Shown: positions 55,887 through 64,000 of the stretch, piece after piece
Numbering within the stretch: position 1 is the stretch's first letter
How the letters are laid out: the number at the start of each line of letters is the position of its first letter
Source: Acrasis kona
Lineage: Eukaryota > Heterolobosea > Eutetramitea > Acrasida > Acrasidae
DNA length: 64,000 nucleotides
Direction: 5' to 3'
NCBI GenBank assembly: GCA_026419775.2
Contig: JAOPGA020001371.1
Location: forward strand, 1 to 64,000
Notes under the pieces: generated by a model
Database searches by the model: none
What the model saw: only the letters and a program-made list of their open reading frames with translations
Told to the model about the DNA's origin: nothing
Translations under genes and position numbers: made by a program

Positions 55887-56797
55887 TTATATTTCACAAC
55901 AAAACATCGGATCGAAAGTTGGATCCGGACCTCCATACCCATGTTGGTTACTGACTACCCTCGTTCCTATCAAAATAAGTTGAGGTCGAAATGAACAAAA
56001 AATTACCTTTACACAACACATCACAGTTGTGATGTGTATGACCAAAGGCCCAGAGCTTAAGGTTACCGCCCATCATATACTTAAGATCAGTAGTAAAGGC
56101 TGTATTGCAGGGTGTTCCTATGTGCTCCGGCTTTGATGTCCCTGTGACAAGTGGTGAATGATGCGTTAGGACGCACACATCCTCATCACGACTCTTCGCG
56201 CGCTCAATTTCTTGCTTTAACCAAAAAACATCCTCTTCATGCCAGGCGTTCGTGTCGTCCGTAGTAATTATTCTCTCGTAATCTTTTTCTTGTAGTTTTA
56301 TCAACCCTTTGTAGTCGCTCATAGCCTCTTCAACTTCGTAGGAGTACTTTTTAGGGACACTGCTCCACAATGTGCATCCTAAAAATCGAACCCATCTTCC
56401 ATTTTCAACATTTTTTTGTAGATGACTACTACGATTTAACAGGTGCACATTATTATACTTGTTACATATTTTTTTCAGATCTTCTAATCTGGTATTGTAT
56501 TCCGAAAAATAAAATTCATGATTTCCAGCTAAAATCAAAACTCTTTTGTTCAGTGTTTGAGGACATAAGCACGTACTTTTCAAATATATTGCTCTGCTTT
56601 GCTAAAAATTCCTCATAAATTCCCTCTTCAGGATTGCCAATGTCTCCAAGAAGACATAACATTGGTGCTGTCTTCGTGATTACAGGGGGATCAACCAAAA
56701 ACTCGAGGTGAAGATCACTCATTATTTGAATTTTAAGCCCTCGTTTTAGTGTCCTGATTGGCACGTACTTACATGACTCCAATCCCAACCTTAACAT
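55887..56797 (-). CDS. Cytosolic calcineurin-like metallophosphoesterase (two introns)
   Basis: Exons 56797-56577, 56542-56007 and 55966-55887, with introns of 34 nt (GTACGT...AAAAG) and 40 nt. The junctions give FEKVLILAGNHEF and KGTRVVSNQHGYGG, both textbook motifs. Metal ligands: SDLHLE (DxH), GDIGN, GNHEF, LTHHSP and FGHTHHN, then the C-terminal GTRVVSNxxGY block. About 277 aa with no signal peptide. It is close to bacterial and protist YmdB/CpdA-like single-domain phosphoesterases. Substrate unknown. Not related in sequence to the secreted purple acid phosphatase near 3 kb, beyond the shared fold. Confidence 0.87.
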
Positions 56798-57078
56798 GTT
56801 GTATTTTATTTTATTTTAATAGAATTAATTTTACAAATGAGTCAACCCTGGCTGTTGATTCAACAACGTCGGTTTATTTTTTACAGTTTTTAGCAACAAG
56901 CTCTTTTAATCGCTCTCTTCTCTCAAACAACCCTAGTTACTCTGGTTTCATGTTATTATGGTGTTGATGCACAATCAAGTGTGGACAATGATATAGGAGG
57001 CAGAATTAGCAGATAGAAGTTCAAAGGGCGTGCTTTTCTTGACAGGTTCCTTGATTCTACCAGACAGAGCTTTCAACA
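56798..57078. other. AT-rich gap, no gene recognised
   Basis: Separates the phosphoesterase start from a decayed reading frame. It contains short T-rich tracts only; no repeat or gene recognised. Confidence 0.4.
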
Positions 57079-57576
57079 TCACTTCTCTTCATGATTGGTT
57101 GGTTGTTTGCTCCTGTTACAAACGATGACCAGAGGGAACAAGGTTAATTGTTCAACCCTCTTGTCATCTTCTGCTCCAACCGCAATCTCAGCTGGTTCAT
57201 CATCAGATACATCAAAGCCCTTTTGGCTATACTCAACATGTTGCTCTTAGTCCAAAGCGTGTTTAAGCTGTTCAACTCTTTGCCGTTCCTTTGCCTGCTC
57301 TTGTCTTCTATACTTGTTTGTAGCTTTGTATAGAATAGATGATATGTTGTCCATGGTGTCTACATATTCATCAACATCATTGGAACTATTTTTAGTGGTG
57401 GTACCAAATTTACTATCATGTTCTTCAAACAGGTTAGCTCCACCAATTGTTTTGTCATTATCCTCATCATTATGATCATCATCAAAAGAGAAAACAACAC
57501 TTGAAGCGCAGTGCTTTGCATGCACCTTTGGACTTAAAAATGGAGATGCCCTAAGCTTTGATGCACTATTTGACAA
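57079..57576 (-). pseudogene. Interrupted ORF downstream of repeat copy B
   Basis: A 166-codon minus-strand frame interrupted once by TAA (QLKHALD stop EQHVEYSQKGFDVSDDEPAE). Both sides look coding: acidic, hydrophilic, with a CASSVVFSFDDDHNDED stretch and an Arg/Gln-rich helix. It lies just inside the 420-bp repeat, whose own short frame (LTKPVLQTFA, then KLKKKGATPIVERQPF) leads toward it with a frame change. It is probably a relic of the element or gene family driven by the repeat. No homologue recognised. Confidence 0.5.
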
Positions 57577-57648
57577 GGAAGATGCTTTTGTTGGGTGACA
57601 AATGGTTGCCTTTCAACAATGGGTGTCGCTCCCTTCTTCTTGAGTTTG

Positions 57649-58068
57649 GCAAATGTTTGTAAAACGGGTTTAGTCAACCATGTTGATCATCTTGTGTGCA
57701 GGAGTGTGTGAATACACTAACACGTCTCTATAGTATTGAGGGCACTTCGCCGCTAGGGGCGGCTTCTACATTGATTGTATAACACTTTTATATAGATCGA
57801 ATCAACTATAGAGGAACCTTACGTGCGAAAACCTAGCTGTAAGATGTATTTAGGCACCTACAAGCGGATACCCAGCTGTACGTGAAAAATTTGGGGCACT
57901 TACTAGCGGAAAACCTAGCTGTAAGATGTATGTATACTTTAGGCACCTACAAGCGGAAACCCAGCTGTACGTGAAGATCTAATGGGCAATTACTAGCGGA
58001 AACCCAGCTGTAATTTGAAATGATTTTGGGCGCACAACGCGAATATCGACTATCAAGTATTAGCATTA
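57649..58068 (-). repeat. Dispersed promoter-like repeat, copy B (inverted)
   Basis: Reverse complement of copy A (354-776), aligned end to end with few substitutions and small indels. It keeps the tandem CAGCTGGG units, the TATATAAAAG box (about 57783-57792), the GC stem-loop and the LTKPVLQTFA frame. The two copies face each other across 56.9 kb. Homology ends at the same internal point (ACAAACATTTGC), so both are copies of the same unit rather than one locus. Confidence 0.8.
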
Positions 58069-58121
58069 TGGAAAAATAGGCCCATTATGAGTAGGCTAGG
58101 ATATATCTTCGTAAAGATTTC

Positions 58122-58196
58122 ATAAAGAATAGGCACCTACAAGCGGATACCCAGCTGTACGTGAAAAGAAATATTTGGGGCACTTACAAGCGGCGC
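58122..58196 (-). repeat. Extra partial unit of the dispersed repeat
   Basis: A further CACCTACAAGCGGATACCCA-type unit and a GGGGCACTTACAAGCGG unit, matching the subrepeats of copy B but separated from it by about 50 bp of unrelated sequence. It indicates local rearrangement or a nested older copy. Confidence 0.65.
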
Positions 58197-58237
58197 AAAC
58201 GAAGCGATCATTAACAGAAAAAAATAGGATCCATACA

Positions 58238-58498
58238 ATTAACAGAAAAATAGGCTATATTGGACTCGAGAACTGTCTTATACCAATTCGAAGGAAAAAG
58301 GTGGTTTGACTCAAGTTCACACCAATTATAACCAAGTACTTGGTTCAGTAAGAATTGTTGTTGAACAAGCAATTGCTTGAATAAAGAAGTTTGGATGTCT
58401 TCGTCAAACATGGAGAAATGATTTTAGTGTCCATCCCTTTGCCTTTTACACATGCGCCATCATCGCTTCACTGGAAAATAAATTTTTACTTCTTTAAT
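58238..58498 (+). pseudogene. PIF/Harbinger-type DDE transposase C-terminal relic
   Basis: The plus frame reads SKEKGGLTQVHTNYNQVLGS, then VRIVVEQAIA, a TGA, then IKKFGCLRQTWRNDFSVHPF and AFYTCAIIASLENKF. This is the DDE_4-type (Harbinger/IS5-like) C-terminus: the R-x-x-VE segment holds the third catalytic acid and ends in the helix that usually reads C-x-x-LHN. About 85 codons remain, with one internal stop and no upstream domain. It is a dead fragment. Confidence 0.7.
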
Positions 58499-58590
58499 CA
58501 TAAACTGGATCCAGATAATCAGATTAAGTGATTAATTACAACAAGTCTAATGTTGACTGAATTAACAATCAACTTGAGGTGACAAATAAT

Positions 58591-59400
58591 ATGATATTAA
58601 AGCTGCAAACGCTGAGGGTCACAAAGTCGCTTATAAATTATATTCCTACCTTTAGACACATACACCTACCACGTGAGTTGTCCTTATCAAGATCATACAG
58701 AGAAAGGAGATGGAAATCTTTAAGTGTTAGTGAGAGGCTATCGGAGACGTTTTCCACCTGTGAATTCGCAAGACCATTTCAAGGGGACAAAAATATAAGC
58801 CTACTATTCGAAGAACAATTTATTAAGATTTTAGACGTTTTCAAAAGAAGAGGAGTTAATGTAGTGGTGGCAGGAGCTTTATCAAGCTGCTGCTACTCTA
58901 TTCCAAGAGCGTTAACTAAGCTTGATCTTGTTTTGGACATCACGAACTCCGAAGAAGACATTTCCTTGTTCCAACGTGCTTTTAACGACCTGCAATCGGC
59001 TACATTTAAAAAAGAAGTATCATCAGTTGGGAACCGAGATGAAATAGTAACGACAGCCTTAGATTATAGTGGTTTACATATAAATATATACTTTAATACA
59101 TGGTGGGCCACACAATACGCAATCACAAACGCTTGTGAAGTTCAGCTCCAGTCAGAGGTGAACCCAAACTACCCTGTGAAAATTATTCCACCAGAAAGTT
59201 TCTGCTTCTTAACTAACCTACTTGAGACTAGTGGTTATTCGACGCAGGATATTCTTAATGTGCTCAGATACAATGACTCGAATGCTATTGAGGGTTACGT
59301 TAATGATAATTTAAAAGAGTGGATGGGTCTGTTCGGCGCGATTGAGCGATGGAATAAGATAATGACAACCATCAAAAACTGTCCATATAGTTACTTCTAA
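58591..59400 (+). CDS. Nucleotidyltransferase-like protein, paralogue 1
   Basis: 269 aa from ATG 58591 (MILKLQTLRVTKSL). The N-terminus is basic, possibly a targeting region. The central part has a minimal nucleotidyltransferase (MNT/AbiEii-like) layout: VVVAGALSS (the Gly-Gly-x-Ala turn is here Ala-Gly-Ala), PRALTKLDLVLDI in place of R-x-T-x-D-x-D-L, then INIYFNTWWAT. The C-terminal part PPESFCFLTNLLETS, ILNVLRYN and EGYVNDNL recurs in the next gene, so the two are paralogues. The first metal-binding Asp and the third carboxylate are replaced, so catalysis is doubtful. Function unknown. Confidence 0.6.
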   Translation: MILKLQTLRVTKSLINYIPTFRHIHLPRELSLSRSYRERRWKSLSVSERLSETFSTCEFARPFQGDKNISLLFEEQFIKILDVFKRRGVNVVVAGALSSCCYSIPRALTKLDLVLDITNSEEDISLFQRAFNDLQSATFKKEVSSVGNRDEIVTTALDYSGLHINIYFNTWWATQYAITNACEVQLQSEVNPNYPVKIIPPESFCFLTNLLETSGYSTQDILNVLRYNDSNAIEGYVNDNLKEWMGLFGAIERWNKIMTTIKNCPYSYF

Positions 59401-59496
59401 TAAATGTGTTTTATTTTCATTTCTGGCTGATGCAATTACAGGCACTTTTTCGCACTCAAGGAACCACACAAGAAGGCCTTGCGTCCAACTGCAGTT

Positions 59497-60232
59497 ATGT
59501 TCACAGTCTTCAAGAAGATGGACAAGATCATAGCTCCAAGTCTTATAAGCGGACATCGCAATACAAAGAAGAACACAAGGAAGAACATACTCTAGCTGCG
59601 ATAAACAGAAACTGAGTGCTACAAGTGACTTTATCGAACTGCTGAAGAAGAGCAGAATCCAAACCGTAATTGGAGGATCTGTTGCTGCCGGAATACACTC
59701 CTATCCACGATTGACGAAAAATGTAGATTTAAACATCAATGTTGGTAAAGAAGAATCAGAACAGGAGAGGTTCCTTAACTTCGTGAGAGACAACGTCGAA
59801 GAAGTGGAACTTGTCGATGGACCTATCCAGTACGGTGTCAGATCCGAAAATGATGACCTCTATTCAATCATGGCCACTGTACTTTACAAGGGTGTCTTTT
59901 TTGATCTCTTCTTCAATACTTGGTTCGCCACAGAAGAAGTCCACCAAAGGAGCGTCATAATAAATGGCCAGAGCTACGTATCTGCGGAATGTTACTGCTT
60001 CCTAAGAGCTTCACAGTTCAACAGTTTACATCCAAGCTTTAACCAGCATGCATTAGACGTTCTTAAGGTGCTTAGGTTCAACAACGCTGAAGAAATAGCC
60101 GGCTACGTTCTCCCAAGATTGGCAAACCTATTTGGAACAGATAGTTTAGTATGGAAAAGGTTCCGTTCTTTAGTGAAGAAGGCCATAGAGGAACCAGAGG
60201 ACGAACATCTTCCAAACTTCGAGAAGGAATAA
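59497..60232 (+). pseudogene. Nucleotidyltransferase-like protein, paralogue 2, frame-broken
   Basis: Paralogue of the preceding gene: TVIGGSVAAGIHSYPRLTKNVDLNINV, split here by position as TVIGGSVAAG and RLTKNVDL; then FFDLFFNTWFAT, CYCFLRASQ, LKVLRFNNAEEIAGYVLPRL. It retains the GG-S turn and one DL acid, but has Asn where the first Asp should be. The N-terminal part (from MFTVFKKMDK, 59497) lies in another frame, joined by a one-base shift near 59590-59605 with no intron signal. It is either a recent pseudogene or an assembly indel. The downstream frame (about 59615-60232) is intact. Confidence 0.55.
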
Positions 60233-60303
60233 AATTTTTAGTATAATTGTTTTTATTGAAGAGGTTATTTTAGGCCGTGGCACATTGGTGATTGTACTGC
60301 CTT

Positions 60304-60909
60304 ATGACAAAAGTACTGAGATTGCAGCTTGATAGTCAAAATAGTGTTGTAACATTATATGTAGCAAATTTGACATTGTTACATTATGAATTGAATACTC
60401 TTCCTGACTATATCTTGAATAACATTGCTGTAACAATCGTTCAAGGTCATGGTACTGAAGCAGGCATTGCAATTGACAAGTTCAACAATGATACTGGTGT
60501 GATTGAGACTTGTATTTTGAACCAAGAATCCTTTTACCAATCACTTGTAAAGAGTATTCTATTATGTAAATGGTTTCATATTGGCTCATGTTATGCTGGT
60601 AAATACATGTTGACAGATCATATACAGGCAGACACATATTATAAATCTGTCAAAAAGAATAAAAGAACACCACTCTGTCTTCCATCTGATAAAATTGTAG
60701 ATGGCGCTTCTTGTGTTTTATTTACTGGATATGATCGCAACATTACTCCAGTACAGATTAGCTGGGATTTTCAAGTAATGCTAATTGAAATATTCAAGAA
60801 CCCAGTTGGTGTAGAACCAAATTTCATTGAATATTACAAGTTGTACAAAGAGCTTACAGTGTTCACAGAGGGATTGGTTTTCAAGATTGTTGGGCGTCCG
60901 AATAAATAA
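60304..60909 (+). CDS. Clan CD (caspase/CHAT-like) peptidase-fold protein, tentative
   Basis: 201 aa from ATG 60304. The pattern fits a caspase-fold core: a strand ending in VQGHGTEAG (candidate catalytic His-Gly), a helix (FYQSLVKSIL), then a strand ending in HIGSCYAG (candidate catalytic Cys after small residues). This His-Gly ... Cys-x-Gly order is shared by caspases, legumains and CHAT proteases. The C-terminal region is not recognised. No prodomain or partner domain. The 3' end overlaps the convergent H3-tail gene by 29 bp. Assignment rests on motif shape only. Confidence 0.45.
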   Translation: MTKVLRLQLDSQNSVVTLYVANLTLLHYELNTLPDYILNNIAVTIVQGHGTEAGIAIDKFNNDTGVIETCILNQESFYQSLVKSILLCKWFHIGSCYAGKYMLTDHIQADTYYKSVKKNKRTPLCLPSDKIVDGASCVLFTGYDRNITPVQISWDFQVMLIEIFKNPVGVEPNFIEYYKLYKELTVFTEGLVFKIVGRPNK

Positions 60910-61757
60910 ATATTATGGGTTCCATCCCGTCCTCTAACGTTTTTTTGAAATTTTGGTCAACTCCTGAAAAAACACCAACAATATAGCTCTTATAAAATGG
61001 AAGAGAGACCACTTTGTTATCACAATTATCCATGTGATCATCTTCATCTGATGAATAATCATCAATGATGCTAGGGTTAGTATTGGTGTTGTCGTTGGTG
61101 TTGTTGTTGTTGTTGTTGTTGTTGTTGGTATTGTTGTTGGTAGTGTTGTTGTTGTTATGCTCTTTGTTATATGATAAATGAATTCTATCCATCATCCTGT
61201 CTAAGTGCGTAGTTACAAATGTAACAAGCGAAGTAGCAGTAAATTGAACAGACGCTGTCACGTATCCAGCTCTCAACAGCAAACTAAATGTTGATAAAAA
61301 TACATTTTAAGTGTACTTATAATTATGTCATCCTTTTCATAGCTTTCATTATCCAAGAGTGTGGAGATTGCAGTCTTCATCTCCAACGTAAGCCGAGGCA
61401 TTTTTATAGTGTGCATAAATTTTGCTGTTGCACATACATTCTTGTTAGCCCAGCAAGAATTTTGAATACTTAATTTAGGCTTCATCTCATATGATGGACA
61501 CCTTGGCAATGTCAAATTTGATGTGATTTGTGACATTTTTGAGATTACTTTTCTCTTCTTTTCAATCCTTACATATCTTAGTAAAAAATTATGTGCATTA
61601 CATACTTTGAGGTTACATGACCTGAGGATTTTGACGCTAAAAAATTAATATACTCATTACTTTGAGTATGGATAGATGTGTTTGCCACTGAACACAAATT
61701 TTGTCTTGGGGCTTTTCCTCCAACAGATCTTCTTGTTGTTTGCTTGGTTCTTGCCAT
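60881..61757 (-). CDS. Protein with histone H3-tail mimic N-terminus (two introns)
   Basis: Exons 61757-61606, 61576-61317 and 61269-60881. The GT-AG introns of 29 and 47 nt join to an exact 266-aa frame; exon 1 alone would be 59 aa. After the Met, residues 1-20 copy the H3 tail: ARTKQT (identical, Lys4 kept), then T-R-R-S (Lys9 replaced by Arg, Ser10 kept), V-GGKAPR (Lys14 kept), ending QNL. About 15 of 20 positions match canonical H3. The rest is not a recognisable histone fold. The middle is Cys/Lys-rich (NVCATAKFMHTIKMP). A hydrophobic stretch (VTASVQFTATSLVTFVTTHL), a poly-Asn tract and an acidic SIIDDYSSDEDDHMD follow. The start is 92 bp from a divergent transposase. It may bind H3-tail readers or writers (inference). 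Confidence 0.62.
61081..61160. repeat. GTT microsatellite encoding poly-Asn
   Basis: Nearly uninterrupted GTT/GTC triplets on the plus strand, read as Asn runs with Thr and Asp on the minus strand in the H3-tail gene. Length polymorphism is likely. Confidence 0.85.
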
Positions 61758-61849
61758 GTTATAGTGTGATTTTCACGGTTGATAGTGTGAATTTCACGGT
61801 TGACAGTGTAAATCCCACACTTTAAAAAAAAGCGGCAAATCTAACTGGT
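61758..61849. promoter_or_regulatory. 92-bp bidirectional region with 21-bp tandem repeats
   Basis: Three tandem units with a 21-bp period, about 61761-61781, 61782-61802 and 61803-61820. The first two read ATAGTGTGAxTTTCACGGTTG and the third is diverged (ACAGTGTAAATCCCACAC). They lie between the ATGs of the H3-tail gene and the transposase. Repeats placed exactly between divergent genes suggest shared regulator sites or transposase-binding subterminal repeats. Confidence 0.6.
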
Positions 61850-64000
61850 ATGAATCAAAGAACCAGGCTTGTTGAAATTAGTACAAAATATGGTCCAAAG
61901 CAAACTTGCCATCAATGTGCATACAGTACAGACAATCGAGACTACTTTAAAAAACACATCCAAATGGATCACACAAACCTGTTGTCAAATGTACGTGTAA
62001 CAAACAACTGTTTAAAGACAATAGAGAAGAGTTTTAAAACAGTAACTGAAGAAAATAAGACATTACGATACTTGTAACGCATTAACGAATCAAAATAACA
62101 TTCTGCAAAACAAGATACAAATGACAAAGGACCCCACCCCCAAAATAAGCAAGCAAGAATACACAAAGTTGCATTTAGCACAGATGAGTTCTTTGAAAAC
62201 AAACGGAAATCTATCATATAACCAGTTGGATCTCACAGGTAGTATATTCCAGAATATCTTCTTTGGTGAAGAGAAACTTTATTTAGCAAGTGCTAGAACA
62301 ATCAAGCGATATGAGGATGCTGCATACAGTGTATTCAATGAAATTATCAAGAAGAAACTCACTGGCTGCAAGTACCTCAATTTGTTATTTGATGGATCTA
62401 ATTTAAAAGGGAGAGGACAAGTGTTCAGTATTATTGCTAACTGGTTTGAAGAGCTCACTATCGAAAACTTGAATTTGATCAAAGATCAATTGGTTCATCT
62501 CAAAAACAAAGAAACAAAGACTGTAAAAGATGCTGTAGAAATAAAAAATAAAGAACATTGGGTAGCTTTACAAGGCCAACCAAGAACAACATTGCTAGAG
62601 TTTGTGTCTATGAGTGCTGAAGCCTCTATTGATGTTGTGTTGCAATTGAAAAAAACAATAGAAGTATTTCAAATTGAAGAAAAGCTTACTCACTTCATGT
62701 CTGATAACTGTAATGTAGTTTTATGTGCATCAAAGACATTGCAACAGGATTTGAAAGCTGGTTTCCCAAAGGTGTCTATAAGATGTGCTGACCACATTCT
62801 CCAATTAATGTATTTAGCTGGTTGCAGTAGTTTAGAAGGTGTAGTTGATGTAGAGGATGATGCTTTTGAAATGACTTCTGAGGTGTTCACTATAGTGTCT
62901 GACCTTGCTTCACTTTTGAGAGAGAAATGGATTTCATTTAAAGTCTTGCTTGAAATGATTGAAATTAACCCTAATTTTGACTATTCAGATGAAAATGAAT
63001 GGGGTACTTTGGTTGAAGAGTTCCTTTATCAAGTTCAGAACTCTATGATCACTCTTATTAAAAAACCATCACTTCACTGTATTACAAGATGGGCCACTAT
63101 TGGTCTCATGCATATTTTTGGTTAACCAAGCATTTTGATGCTGTCAAAACTCTTGTTTCTCTTGAATACAACCCTGGCACAGCTAAATGGAGAACTGTTT
63201 CCAAGTTATTTGAAGACAACCAAGGGGCAAAGACCCTGTGTCTACAATCTAGGTTGTTAGCAGACATGCATAAAAACATGTACACATTCATCTACAATCA
63301 ACTACACAAATACCAGACATTTGTATCGCATGAAATGTATGGAAATGTTCTTGTATGGCAGGATTACCTTCAAAATGTACATCTTGAGTTGGAGACCCTA
63401 GAGTACAGTTATGCATATGCTGAAACTAATGGGTTACTAGTAGAGCTAGGTGTCATGGTAAAATCTTTTGCTCAAGCTGCACTGTTCAAGCTAGAAAAGC
63501 ATTTCTTTCAATGGACAAAAGAAGATTTAAAGTGGGCTGGTATTATTGACAATAGACCTAGTTTGAATGATACTGATAGAAGCTATGGGTCTCTAATATG
63601 TGAAGAGCTGTATAAGTATTACAATAATCACGATATTGATCAGAGAGCTGAGATTGACAAGTATAAGTTCTTTCAAATAGACGATAGAGAAATTATGGAC
63701 TATATTGACAACAACAATATGCCTGATCAATTCATGTTAATTTGGAAGGAAATATTTGCTGCATTATCAGTTGTAAATGACATGGCCAAGAGTTTTTTCT
63801 CTATTTTAAAACTATGTAATCAATCTAGCATGAAAGAATCATCATTATTCTACAAGGCTAGAAACAAGTTTAACAATTATACTGAATCTAGTTTTGATCA
63901 AGATGATGTAAAATTAATCAGTAATGCATATAAGCAACTAATAAAGGACCAAAGAGGTAAAAAACGTCCTATTCATGAAGTGGAATCTGCACAAGCTGTT
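61850..64000 (+). mobile_element. hAT-type transposase, frame-broken, runs off the window
   Basis: From ATG 61850 the product has a zinc finger (C-x2-C ... H-x4-H: CHQCAYSTDNRDYFKKHIQMDH), as in BED/C2H2 heads of transposases, then a coiled coil. The catalytic region carries LLFDGSNLKGRGQVF (first Asp), FMSDNCNVVLCASK (second Asp), and IRCADHILQL, the C-x2-H motif of hAT enzymes. It then continues to the window end through a helical domain (FALSVVNDMAKSFFSIL-type; the third acid was not located). The frame shifts near 62065-62075 (extra A) and near 63110-63118 (T-run in ATATTTTTGG). It is an inactive copy or carries assembly indels. The 3' end and terminal repeats lie outside. Confidence 0.8.

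Noticed and set aside
1-58068. The two 420-bp inverted repeats as terminal repeats of one 57-kb mobile element
   Set aside because: The interval is filled with conserved housekeeping genes (Prp28, CDC45, SNAPC3, dynein). Both copies resemble element 5' ends with TATA boxes, so two independent insertions are simpler.
61317-61600. A true histone H3 fold following the H3-like tail (NVCATAKF versus NLCAIHAK in H3)
   Set aside because: The match needs several gaps and the conserved alpha-2 helix and flanking residues are absent. Kept as tail mimicry only.

Overview
This is a nuclear contig from a unicellular, flagellate-capable eukaryote. Genes are dense on both strands, intergenic gaps are often under 300 bp, and coding regions are interrupted by tiny GT-AG introns of mostly 34-47 nt. 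The gene set is eukaryotic: an axonemal dynein heavy chain, the U5 snRNP helicase Prp28, CDC45, SNAPC3, an E(z)-type Polycomb protein, Sec14, sorting-nexin PX proteins, C2 and RGS proteins, and a mitochondrial adrenodoxin-type ferredoxin. A heterolobosean (Naegleria/Acrasis-like) or similar amoeboflagellate would fit, but the species cannot be named from the sequence alone. Many one-base frame breaks next to homopolymers, and one N, suggest residual indels in the assembly.

Layout. 1-1.3 kb: a 420-bp promoter-like dispersed repeat. 1.3-12.6 kb: a one-pass membrane protein, a perfect 23-bp hairpin, a secreted purple acid phosphatase, an E(z)-like protein with a ruined SET domain, a small secreted Cys-rich protein, 3-hydroxyanthranilate dioxygenase divergent from a tail-anchored protein, a BRCT/zinc-finger protein, a multispan membrane protein and a small coiled-coil protein. 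12.6-19.7 kb: Prp28, a Sec14-like protein, and a PX-PH-PH-beta-helix-LRR block with several frame breaks. 19.8-26.7 kb: one intronless 2297-codon gene joining a Dicer/RIG-I-type helicase, an RNA-dependent RNA polymerase and a Pol-beta-type nucleotidyltransferase. 26.9-42.6 kb: a C2-RGS protein and the dynein heavy chain. 42.9-56.8 kb: PX protein, acidic protein, C2 protein, SNAPC3, PAP2 phosphatase, ferredoxin, GH17 glucanase, CDC45, RING/TRAF zinc-finger protein, small membrane protein and a metallophosphoesterase, with two gene relics between them. 56.8-64 kb: an accessory, repeat-rich end with a second inverted copy of the 420-bp repeat, a PIF/Harbinger-type relic, two paralogous nucleotidyltransferase-like genes, a clan-CD-peptidase-like gene, a gene whose product begins with a copy of the histone H3 tail, and a divergent hAT-type transposase that runs off the window.

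The most striking element is the helicase-RdRP-nucleotidyltransferase fusion. In fission yeast these three activities are separate subunits (Hrr1, Rdp1, Cid12) of the RNA-directed RNA polymerase complex, so this gene appears to encode that complex as one polypeptide. Two other genes also relate to chromatin silencing: the E(z) homologue lacking the SET active-site motifs, and the H3-tail mimic (K4 and K14 kept, K9 changed to R) beside a transposase. That they act together is inference; they are not an operon.
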